The notes below the pieces were generated by a model. It was not told where the DNA came from. It searched no databases and saw nothing but the letters and a program-made list of their open reading frames with translations. A stretch of DNA of 13,833 nucleotides from an uncultured Eubacteriales bacterium (GTDB lineage: Bacteria > Bacillota > Clostridia > Oscillospirales > QAKW01), in assembly GCA_902492505.1 (NCBI GenBank), contig CABULU010000048.1, positions 1 to 13,833 of the forward strand, given 5' to 3'. This document shows, piece after piece, positions 7,772-13,833 of the stretch. The position numbers and the translations under genes are program-made. Numbering within the stretch: position 1 is the stretch's first letter; the number at the start of each line of letters is the position of its first letter.

Positions 7772-8681
7772 TTTAAGCGTCAGCCTCTCCGGGATAAGAC
7801 TGGACAATCCTGTGATACCTGCCTCCGGCACATTCGGGTTCGGATATGAATTTTCTGAGTATTACGATATAAATGCTTTGGGGTCTATATCCTTCAAGGG
7901 CACAACGCGCAGCGCACGCTTTGGAAATCCCACGCCGCGCATTGCTGAAATACCCTCCGGGCTTATAAATTCCGTGGGACTTCAAAATCCGGGCGTCGAG
8001 TCTGTAATAAACGACGAGCTTCCACGTCTGGCGAAATGCTTTCACAAGCCGCTTATAGCCAATATCGGAGGATTTTCGGTTGAGGACTATGTTTACTGCG
8101 CAAAACTGCTTGACCGTGTGGAACAGGTGGGAATACTGGAAATAAACATAAGCTGCCCCAACGTGCACGGCGGCGGGATGAGCTTTGGCACGTCTGCCGG
8201 TGCTGCGGCGCAGGTGACGCGCGCTGTCAAGGAGGCGGTTAAAAAGCCGGTGTATATAAAGCTTACTCCCAACGTTACGGATATAACGGAAATTGCGCGT
8301 GCGGTCGAGGACGCGGGCGCAGACGGAATTTCAATGATAAACACGCTTTTGGGTATGCGCATAAATCTTAAAACCAAAAAGCCGGTGATTGCCAACAAAA
8401 TGGGCGGAATGTCGGGACCGTGCGTGTTCCCGCTCGCGCTGAGAATGGTATATCAGGTGTATGAGGCGGTGAAGATTCCGATAATCGGAATGGGCGGTGT
8501 ATCAAGCGCCGAAGACGTTATCGAAATGATGCTTGCAGGCGCGAGCGCGGTGCAGGTCGGTGCGGCAAACCTTGTAAACCCACGCGCCTGTCTTGATATA
8601 ATCCGTGACCTGCCGCAGGTGATGAAGAAATACGGTATAAATAATTTAAGTGATATAACGGGAGGAGCGCATAATGGCTGA
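7764..8681 (+). CDS. pyrD: Dihydroorotate dehydrogenase, class 1B catalytic subunit
   Basis: PyrD oxidises dihydroorotate to orotate with FMN, step four of the pathway. ATG 7764 has GAGGTG at 7751-7756; a TTG one codon earlier is less likely. The 305-residue TIM-barrel protein shows the expected motifs: FKGTT near 44-48 with the FMN-contacting Lys45, NSVGLQNPG near 69-77, NISCPNVHGGG near 128-138 with the class 1 catalytic base Cys131, the KLTPN motif with Lys166, INTLLGM near 192-198, and the phosphate-binding GMGGVSS near 242-248. Cys rather than Ser as base, together with the adjacent pyrK, identifies class 1B. The stop overlaps the pyrF start by eight bases. Confidence 0.96.
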   Translation: MTDLSVSLSGIRLDNPVIPASGTFGFGYEFSEYYDINALGSISFKGTTRSARFGNPTPRIAEIPSGLINSVGLQNPGVESVINDELPRLAKCFHKPLIANIGGFSVEDYVYCAKLLDRVEQVGILEINISCPNVHGGGMSFGTSAGAAAQVTRAVKEAVKKPVYIKLTPNVTDITEIARAVEDAGADGISMINTLLGMRINLKTKKPVIANKMGGMSGPCVFPLALRMVYQVYEAVKIPIIGMGGVSSAEDVIEMMLAGASAVQVGAANLVNPRACLDIIRDLPQVMKKYGINNLSDITGGAHNG

Positions 8682-9375
8682 GGATGTAATAATTGCTCTT
8701 GACTTTCCGGGCGAGAGTGAGACAATGGCGTTTTTAGATCTTTTTAGGGACAGAAAGCCGTATGTAAAAATCGGTATGGAGCTGTTCTATTCGATGGGAC
8801 CGGAGGCGGTAAGAGAGATAAAAAGACGCGGGCATAAGATTTTTCTTGATTTGAAGCTGCACGATATACCAAACACCGTAAAGTCGGCTATGGCAGTGCT
8901 TTCAAGACTTGATGTCGATATGACAAATCTTCATGCCGCCGGCGGCAGTAAAATGATGGAGGCGGCGCTTGAGGGTTTAACCCGCCCCGACGGCTCGCAC
9001 CCGCTTCTTATAGCGGTGACACAGCTTACCTCCACATCTCAGGAGACGCTGAAAAACGACCTGCTTATCGAAAGACCGATGGAGCAGGTTGTAGCCCACT
9101 ATGCAAAAACCGCCGCCGGGTGCGGTCTGTCCGGCGTTGTCTGCTCGCCGCTTGAGGTGAGAGAGGTAAAGGCGGCGTGCGGAAGCGAATTTCTGACTGT
9201 TACTCCCGGTATTCGGTTTGCAGGCGGAGAGACAGGGGATCAGGTGCGTATAACCACGCCCGAAAAGGCGCGGGAGATCGGTTCGGATTATATAGTTGTC
9301 GGCAGACCGATAACAAGAGCGCCCGATCCTGTTGCGGCATACGAGCGGGCGTGCAGAGAATTTTTAGGTAAATAA
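8674..9375 (+). CDS. pyrF: Orotidine 5'-phosphate decarboxylase
   Basis: PyrF decarboxylates OMP to UMP, the last step of the pathway. The 233-residue length fits the short bacterial form (type I). Asp10 in ALDFPG, Lys32 in VKIGMELF and the catalytic DxKxxD array (Asp59, Lys61, Asp64 in FLDLKLHDIPNT) are present, and the phosphate-binding end reads VVGRPITRAPDP. GGAGG at 8661-8665 precedes ATG 8674, which lies inside the end of pyrD. A 17-base gap, the widest in the operon, separates it from pyrE; no promoter or terminator is visible in that gap. Confidence 0.96.
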   Translation: MAEDVIIALDFPGESETMAFLDLFRDRKPYVKIGMELFYSMGPEAVREIKRRGHKIFLDLKLHDIPNTVKSAMAVLSRLDVDMTNLHAAGGSKMMEAALEGLTRPDGSHPLLIAVTQLTSTSQETLKNDLLIERPMEQVVAHYAKTAAGCGLSGVVCSPLEVREVKAACGSEFLTVTPGIRFAGGETGDQVRITTPEKAREIGSDYIVVGRPITRAPDPVAAYERACREFLGK

Positions 9376-9392
9376 TTTTAAGAGGTGACGAT

Positions 9393-10025
9393 ATGAAAAT
9401 TAAAGCGGCAAACGCACTATTGGAAATTAAGGCGGTATTTTTGCGACCCGACGAGCCGTTCACATGGGCAAGCGGCATCAAAAGTCCCATTTACTGCGAC
9501 AACCGGCTGATATTGACGGCGCCCAAGCAACGGGATTTTATTGAAAACGCGATAGCTGAAACGGTAAAGCGCGAGTATCCGCAGGCTGAGGTCCTTATGG
9601 GCACGAGCACGGCGGGCATTGCCCATGCGGCGATAGCCGCGCATCTGCTTAAAATACCGATGGGATACGTTCGCTCCGGCAATAAAGACCACGGCAGACA
9701 GAACCGAATTGAGGGCAGACTTGAGCGCGGTCAGAAGGTCGTTGTAATAGAGGATCTTATTTCAACGGGCGGCAGCGTCATCGAAGTGGTTGAAGCTCTG
9801 CGGGAGGCAGGCGCTCAGGTGCTCGGCATTGTCAGTATATTTACCTACGGTATGAAAAAGGGTCTGGAGAGACTTGCAAAGGCGAATGTTAAAAATGTCA
9901 GTCTCACTGATTTTGACACGGTTATAAAGGCAGCGGCTGAGAGCGGATACATTGAAAGCGCCGATATCGAAAGACTGCAAGCATTTCGGGATAATCCGTC
10001 AGACGAATCATGGATAAAGAGGTAA
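9393..10025 (+). CDS. pyrE: Orotate phosphoribosyltransferase
   Basis: PyrE joins orotate to PRPP to give OMP. At 210 residues it has the normal length. The PRPP-binding motif VVVIEDLISTGGS lies near 116-128, and the flexible catalytic loop with Lys98 and His100 reads KDHGRQNRIEG near 98-108. The N-terminal FTWASGIKSPIYCDNR near 23-38 is the conserved orotate-site segment. AGAGGTG precedes ATG 9393. The end of the gene doubles as the ribosome binding site for pyrB, four bases away, so the two are tightly coupled. Confidence 0.95.
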   Translation: MKIKAANALLEIKAVFLRPDEPFTWASGIKSPIYCDNRLILTAPKQRDFIENAIAETVKREYPQAEVLMGTSTAGIAHAAIAAHLLKIPMGYVRSGNKDHGRQNRIEGRLERGQKVVVIEDLISTGGSVIEVVEALREAGAQVLGIVSIFTYGMKKGLERLAKANVKNVSLTDFDTVIKAAAESGYIESADIERLQAFRDNPSDESWIKR

Positions 10026-10029
10026 TAAA

Positions 10030-10947
10030 ATGCGCCATTTGATTGATATAATGGATCTGAGCGTACAAGAGATAGACGAGCTTATCGAAAGGGCAAAGGA
10101 TATAATCGCAAACCCCGATGACTACCGCGAGAGGTGTAGGCACAAAAAGCTGGCGACTCTGTTTTTTGAGCCGTCTACGAGAACCAGGCTCAGCTTTGAG
10201 GCGGCAATGCTTGAGCTGGGCGGCAGCGTACTCGGGTTTTCGCAGGCGCAGTCCAGCTCAGCCTCAAAGGGAGAGAGCGTGTCGGATACAATACAGACGG
10301 TGAGCTGCTATGCCGATATTATAGCAATGCGTCACCCCAAGGAGGGCGCGCCGCTTGCGGCGTCTCTTAAAAGCGGAGTTCCGATAATAAATGCCGGCGA
10401 CGGAGGGCACAATCATCCTACGCAGACTTTAACGGATTTGCTGACAATAAAAAGAGAGCTTGGAAGACTTGATAATTTTACTGTCGGGTTCTGCGGCGAT
10501 TTGAAATTCGGCAGAACGGTGCATTCACTTATTTCGGCTCTTTCGAGGTATGAAAATATAAGAATTGTGCTGATATCCCCCGAAGAGCTTAAGATTCCCG
10601 GATATGTGCGCGACGAGATATTAGAGAAAAACGGTATTGAGTATGAGGAGGTCGGCAGCATGACGGATGTCATGGCAGACCTTGATATTTTGTATATGAC
10701 GCGTGTTCAGCGTGAACGATTTTTCAATGAGGACGACTATCTAAGGCTGCGCGACAGTTATATTTTAACGCCGGATAAGCTGGAAAATGCAAAGCCGGAG
10801 CTTAAAATACTTCATCCGCTGCCGCGCGTCAATGAAATATCAACCTTAGTTGATGAAGACCCGCGCGCATGTTATTTCAAGCAGGTGAGAAACGGAAAAT
10901 ATATCCGTATGGCGCTTATACTCAAGCTTTTGTCGGAGGTGCGGTAG
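10030..10947 (+). CDS. pyrB: Aspartate carbamoyltransferase catalytic subunit
   Basis: PyrB transfers the carbamoyl group from carbamoyl phosphate to aspartate, the committed step. The 305-residue protein carries the carbamoyl phosphate site STRTR at 49-53, Lys80 in SSSASKGES contributed across subunits, RHP at 101-103, the HNHPTQTL segment near 127-134, and the aspartate-site loop HPLPRVNEI near the C-terminus. Its TAG stop is followed after one base by pyrI, which indicates a PyrB-PyrI holoenzyme of the E. coli type rather than the unregulated trimer of Bacillus. This gene lies at the tail of the operon, whereas in Bacillus it lies at the head. The functional TAG here also argues against TAG being a sense codon in this genome. 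Confidence 0.96.
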   Translation: MRHLIDIMDLSVQEIDELIERAKDIIANPDDYRERCRHKKLATLFFEPSTRTRLSFEAAMLELGGSVLGFSQAQSSSASKGESVSDTIQTVSCYADIIAMRHPKEGAPLAASLKSGVPIINAGDGGHNHPTQTLTDLLTIKRELGRLDNFTVGFCGDLKFGRTVHSLISALSRYENIRIVLISPEELKIPGYVRDEILEKNGIEYEEVGSMTDVMADLDILYMTRVQRERFFNEDDYLRLRDSYILTPDKLENAKPELKILHPLPRVNEISTLVDEDPRACYFKQVRNGKYIRMALILKLLSEVR

Positions 10948-10948
10948 T

Positions 10949-11365
10949 ATGACGATAGATTCAATAAAAAACGGTATTGTACTTGATCATATACGTGCCG
11001 GTCAGAGCATGGAGCTGTACAGAATTCTGAGGCTTTCGGAGCTTGACTGTCCGGTCGCTATAATCAAAAATGCACAGAGCGGCAAAATGGGCAAAAAGGA
11101 TATTATCAAGATTGATGCTCAGATTGAGGTTGACCTTGACGTGTTGGGATATGTTGACCCGGGCATTACGGTTAATATCATTAAGGACGGCGAGCTTGTG
11201 GAAAAACGGCATGTTGAGCTGCCCGAGCTTGTGCGGGGCGTTATACGCTGCAAAAATCCGAGGTGTATAACCTCTGTTGAGCAGGATATTGAGCATGTTT
11301 TCAGGCTGACTGACAGACAAAAGCGGATTTACCGCTGCATTTACTGCGAGTCAAAAGCAAAGTGA
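10949..11365 (+). CDS. pyrI: Aspartate carbamoyltransferase regulatory subunit
   Basis: PyrI is the allosteric subunit that binds CTP and ATP and links PyrB trimers through a zinc domain. It has 138 residues, a little shorter than the 153 of E. coli. The N-terminal nucleotide-binding domain begins with GIVLDHIRAG at 9-18, the family signature. The C-terminal zinc site has all four cysteines, Cys101, Cys106, Cys130 and Cys133, in the pattern C-x4-C-x23-C-x2-C. GGAGGTG at 10935-10941, inside the end of pyrB, is its ribosome binding site. It gives the pathway end-product feedback at the PyrB step, which matters here because no transcriptional regulator gene is present in the operon. Confidence 0.95.
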   Translation: MTIDSIKNGIVLDHIRAGQSMELYRILRLSELDCPVAIIKNAQSGKMGKKDIIKIDAQIEVDLDVLGYVDPGITVNIIKDGELVEKRHVELPELVRGVIRCKNPRCITSVEQDIEHVFRLTDRQKRIYRCIYCESKAK

Positions 11366-11429
11366 CAGATATGAAAAAAACGCGTCGGTTTGGGTAAGTC
11401 CCATAAGGAAGTATTTTTTATGTAAGGTT
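11366..11429. other. Likely junction between chromosome and integrated element
   Basis: This short stretch lies between the last pyrimidine gene and the terminator beside the recombinase gene. Plus-strand chromosomal genes stop on its left and minus-strand mobile-element genes start on its right, where coding sequence becomes visibly more AT-rich. Recombinases of the TnpX/TndX group sit next to one end of their element, so the attachment site is expected here or in the following hairpin. No repeat within the window marks the exact junction, since the other end lies outside. Confidence 0.4.
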
Positions 11430-11467
11430 CGGTGCAATCTCTAAAGAGGTTGCACCGTTTCTTTATT
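11430..11467 (+). terminator. Rho-independent terminator after pyrI
   Basis: A 12-base-pair stem (arms CGGTGCAATCTC at 11430-11441 and GAGGTTGCACCG at 11446-11457, with one T-G wobble) has a TAAA loop and is followed by TTTCTTTATT. It would end the pyrimidine transcript just before it ran antisense into the recombinase gene. The T-rich tail overlaps the recombinase stop codon at 11466-11468. Read from the other strand the stem is followed by AACCTTACAT, so it is a poorer terminator for the recombinase mRNA. It may belong to the element rather than to the operon. Confidence 0.8.
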
Positions 11468-13196
11468 ATGCTGCAAAACGATATTCGTGTGGATTTTTAC
11501 GGATTTCTTCCATCATTACAATGATTTCATCTTCGGTTGGGATTTTAAACATTCCGACCGCTGTAAAGTAAATATCAACTTTTACATAACAATGACCGCT
11601 TGATTTATCGTTGTTGTGGACCTCAATACGCTCAATTAGAGAATTGACCAGAGTGGGTGTTAGTTCCTTAATATCCGTCATTTCACGAAAGGTACGGAGC
11701 AGCAATCTCAAGTCGATACTTTTTTGTTCGGCTTTGTCTAAAACCGCTTGCGCATCGGATACAGTAATTGCAAGTTCTTTTTGTTCTTTTTCATATTTTG
11801 AAACTCGTCTTTCGTAAACATCATCTGACAATCTTCCAAAAGTATTATCCTCGTAAAGCTTATCCATCAAGCGTTCCAATTCTTCAAGTCTTCGCTTGCC
11901 GTACTCAACCGTTTCCTGCATTTTTTTAAATTCAGCTTTACGAATCGCCTTGTTTTTCATTGCCATCATATAAAGAAAGACAGGTTCATGACAGCGAATA
12001 AAATCAGCGAAGTCGCTGATAGCTTCCATTACAATTTTTTCAAGTACTACATTTCGGATATAGTGAACTTTACAAGTCCCCCTGCCGGACCTATAGTTGG
12101 AGCAACAATAAAATTCTTGATTTGTATTCAAACTTTTAGCAGAGCAAAAATAAAGTTTCGCACCACAATCAGGACAAAAAACAAGACCTGAAAATAGACT
12201 TTGCCGTCCTGTCGCAGTAGGACGGCGTTTATTTTTGCGAAGTTCTTGTACCCTTAGCCAATCTTCCTCTGGTATAATCGGTTCCTGCATATTAGGAATA
12301 ACTTGTTGTTCTTCAATAGGGTTATAAATGACCTTGTGAACCTTGTAACTGACAGTAGTAGATTTGAAATTTACCGCACATCCCGTATATTGTCTATTTT
12401 CAAGAATGTGTACTATAGTTTTCTGATCCCACGCACATGGATTTAGCGGTATCTTTTGAGAGTGTTTTCTACCGACAGATTCATAATAAGCAGATGGAAT
12501 TAAAATATTTTCTTTTTCCAACTGTCTTGCGATTTGTGACGGTCCTCTTCCGCCAAGTGCTAAAGCAAATATTTTACGCACAATTTGTGCGGCAGGTTCA
12601 TCAATTAACCACTTTTCCCGATTTTCAGGATCTTTCACATATCCAAAAGGAACAGAAGATGAAATACGCTTTCCGTTATCTGCTTTGGACTGCCATACAG
12701 CACGAATTTTTTTACTTGTCTGAGCTGCATACCATTCGTTAAAAATATTGTAAAACGGCAGCATTTCCATCCCTTCACCTGTAGTGCTGTTGACATTCTC
12801 CTGAATGGAGATAAAAGTAATGCCAAGTGAAGGATAAACGATTTGTGTCAGTCTGCCTGCTTCGACCTGTTCACGACCAAAGCGAGATAAATCTTTCACG
12901 ATAATTCTGCTGATTTCTCCGTTTTCAGCCATTCTCTGCATACGCTGAAAAGCTTCTCGATCAAATCGAGTTCCTGAAATCCCATCATCTACGAAGAACA
13001 TTGTATTCTTGTAACTGTGTTTTTTAGCATAATCAAGTAAAATCTGCTTTTGATTCGTAATTGAATTTGATTCATCAATCTCGCCTTTCTTTTTGTCATG
13101 GTCTTTCATATCCTCAACAGATAAACGACAATATAGGGCGGTAATCAATTCATCAGGATTTGCAATTTGTCCCTTGTTTTTATTTTTAGTTGTCAT
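11466..13196 (-). CDS. Large serine recombinase, TnpX/TndX-like with DUF4368-type C-terminus
   Basis: A site-specific recombinase that excises and integrates a mobile element. The start is taken as ATG 13196, giving 576 residues, because AAGGAG (13206-13211) lies nine bases upstream; the longer in-frame reading adds 14 residues across an inverted repeat. The resolvase domain has catalytic Ser26 in YCRLS, then DDGISGTRFDR near 70-80 and KDLSRFGR near 101-108. A recombinase domain follows (PFGYV, GRGPSQIARQLE, TIVHILENRQYTG), then a zinc ribbon (FCPDCGAKL near 340, YCCSNY near 364), coiled coil near 418-490, and a C-terminal region (LIERIEVH, KVDIYFTAVG, KNPHEYRFAA) that I recognise as DUF4368-like, common in clostridial elements. 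Transcription converges on the pyr operon. Base composition is more AT-rich than that operon, consistent with transfer. Confidence 0.92.
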   Translation of the reverse strand: MTTKNKNKGQIANPDELITALYCRLSVEDMKDHDKKKGEIDESNSITNQKQILLDYAKKHSYKNTMFFVDDGISGTRFDREAFQRMQRMAENGEISRIIVKDLSRFGREQVEAGRLTQIVYPSLGITFISIQENVNSTTGEGMEMLPFYNIFNEWYAAQTSKKIRAVWQSKADNGKRISSSVPFGYVKDPENREKWLIDEPAAQIVRKIFALALGGRGPSQIARQLEKENILIPSAYYESVGRKHSQKIPLNPCAWDQKTIVHILENRQYTGCAVNFKSTTVSYKVHKVIYNPIEEQQVIPNMQEPIIPEEDWLRVQELRKNKRRPTATGRQSLFSGLVFCPDCGAKLYFCSAKSLNTNQEFYCCSNYRSGRGTCKVHYIRNVVLEKIVMEAISDFADFIRCHEPVFLYMMAMKNKAIRKAEFKKMQETVEYGKRRLEELERLMDKLYEDNTFGRLSDDVYERRVSKYEKEQKELAITVSDAQAVLDKAEQKSIDLRLLLRTFREMTDIKELTPTLVNSLIERIEVHNNDKSSGHCYVKVDIYFTAVGMFKIPTEDEIIVMMEEIRKNPHEYRFAA

Positions 13197-13219
13197 AATA
13201 TTTTTCTCCTTTCCGACAA

Positions 13220-13258
13220 CCGGACACTGCAAAGGCATTTTTATTTTACAGTGTTCGG
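13220..13258 (-). repeat. Inverted repeat in the recombinase leader
   Basis: CCGGACACTG (13220-13229) and CAGTGTTCGG (13249-13258) are inverted copies matching at 9 of 10 positions, separated by 19 mostly AT bases. They lie between the TnpW-like gene and the recombinase gene, just upstream of its ribosome binding site. No T-run follows on the minus strand, so it is not a standard terminator. It could be an RNA hairpin in the mRNA leader or a protein-binding operator; the sequence alone does not decide. Confidence 0.55.
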
Positions 13259-13280
13259 CTATCTTTTTTCTATTGTGTGG

Positions 13281-13520
13281 TTAAATTAAATTCTCAGAAA
13301 GAATCAATTTTTTGAATTGCTCCATAACGCTTTGTGTTCCCTTTGGATTAAAATGAGTAGATACTTCGTAAATTGTACCTCCAATTTTGGTTTTGAAAGT
13401 ACCTTCGCCAAATTTGCAAGCATCTTGATAATTTAAGATTTTTCCATTTTTACAGGGAATAAAGCAATCTGCAATGCAGGCAGTCTCATTATTAGAATGA
13501 ATATCTATTTTCTTAGTCAT
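13281..13520 (-). CDS. tnpW: TnpW-family small protein of a conjugative transposon
   Basis: A 79-residue protein encoded just upstream of the recombinase. Its C-terminal half (KIGGTIYEVSTHFNPKGTQS followed by VMEQFKKLI) resembles the small TnpW-type proteins of Tn4451-like clostridial elements, whose core is a short IGSTTYEVSVHFS-like segment. The N-terminal half is longer than in the shortest TnpW proteins and carries three cysteines (CIADCFIPC). Its molecular role is not established. A strong AAGGAGG (plus-strand CCTCCTT at 13527-13533) precedes ATG 13520 and overlaps the stop of the ParB-like gene, so both are probably on one transcript. About 84 bases, including an inverted repeat, separate it from the recombinase. 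The family call rests on recalled motif similarity. Confidence 0.65.
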   Translation of the reverse strand: MTKKIDIHSNNETACIADCFIPCKNGKILNYQDACKFGEGTFKTKIGGTIYEVSTHFNPKGTQSVMEQFKKLILSENLI

Positions 13521-13531
13521 AAAAATCCTCC

Positions 13532-13833
13532 TTATCTTGAATCTCTGTCCCGCAGCCGTTTTCGATGGTACGCTTCGCAGAGTTTTACAATGGTTTCTTC
13601 CATTTGAGTAATAGTGTAGTCTTTCGGAAAATATTTACGAATACGGTGGGCTGGAATTTTCACACGCTCTATCTGATTGGCTTTTTCTTCGCTCATAATG
13701 ACGGATAATTGCTCTTTCGTGAATAACCCCTGCATACTGAGAGCCTTTAAGCGCTGTGCCTGAGATAGATTCGGGGTACAATCGCTGTACTCCATTTCCG
13801 ACAGCAGCATTATCTGTTCTTCGGGGAGTAGAT
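13532..13833 (-). CDS. ParB/Spo0J-like partition protein, C-terminal fragment (runs off window)
   Basis: The frame is open from the window edge to a TAA at 13532-13534, giving the last 99 residues of a longer protein. An internal ATG at 13810 could be mistaken for a start, but the codons upstream (LLPEEQI) continue a familiar segment, LLPEEQxxLLSEMEY, found toward the C-terminus of ParB/RepB/Spo0J-like proteins of clostridial conjugative elements. Then come LSQAQRLKALS, MSEEKANQ and IRKYFPKDYT, ending with the helical QMEETIVKLCEAYHRKR. Such proteins bind element DNA and help its maintenance with a ParA partner, which would lie outside the window. The DNA-binding N-terminal domain is not visible, so the call rests on the C-terminal segment only. 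Confidence 0.7.
   Translation of the reverse strand, partial: LLPEEQIMLLSEMEYSDCTPNLSQAQRLKALSMQGLFTKEQLSVIMSEEKANQIERVKIPAHRIRKYFPKDYTITQMEETIVKLCEAYHRKRLRDRDSR

Noticed and set aside
13197..13238. N-terminal extension of the recombinase to ATG 13238
   Set aside because: The extra 14 codons run through the inverted repeat and the ribosome binding site, and no ribosome binding site supports the upstream ATG. ATG 13196 gives the normal family start close to the catalytic domain.

Overview
The window looks like a chromosomal segment of an anaerobic, probably gut- or rumen-type member of the Clostridia (Bacillota). The evidence is the class 1B dihydroorotate dehydrogenase (PyrD with PyrK), an aspartate transcarbamoylase with a separate zinc-binding PyrI subunit, dense same-strand packing with strong GGAGG-type ribosome binding sites, and a flanking clostridial mobile element with a large serine recombinase, a TnpW-like protein and a ParB-like protein. 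The taxon is an inference; no rRNA or marker gene is present.

Layout. (1) 1-1462, plus strand: the last codons of an unknown upstream gene, then an ABC-transporter ATPase gene that carries an in-frame TAG near its 5' end, then a six-helix membrane protein that overlaps it and is probably the transporter's permease. (2) 1498-1534: a near-consensus extended -10 promoter. (3) 1552-11365, plus strand: a nine-gene operon, pyrC-carA-carB-pyrK-pyrD-pyrF-pyrE-pyrB-pyrI, with junctions from an 8-base overlap to a 17-base gap. (4) 11430-11467: a rho-independent terminator between converging transcription units. (5) 11466-13833, minus strand: one end of an integrative element, encoding (in transcription order) the C-terminus of a ParB-like protein, a TnpW-like small protein and a DUF4368-type large serine recombinase.

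The operon encodes every enzyme of de novo UMP synthesis. CarA/CarB make carbamoyl phosphate, PyrB (with PyrI) makes carbamoyl aspartate, PyrC closes the ring, PyrD/PyrK oxidise dihydroorotate, PyrE adds PRPP and PyrF decarboxylates OMP to UMP. The order is the Bacillus subtilis one with pyrB moved from the head to the tail and paired with pyrI. No pyrR, pyrP or leader attenuator is seen.

The most unusual observation is in CarA. All three glutaminase catalytic positions are substituted: nucleophile Cys to Gly, His to Asn and Glu to Asp. The rest of the protein is intact and well conserved. This predicts an ammonia-dependent carbamoyl phosphate synthetase that keeps its amidotransferase subunit as a non-catalytic partner, similar in principle to vertebrate CPS1. 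A second point is the operon's predicted initially transcribed sequence. It can be read as AAUUUG, matching the E. coli pyrBI start used for UTP-sensitive reiterative transcription. It offers a possible regulatory mechanism where PyrR control is missing.
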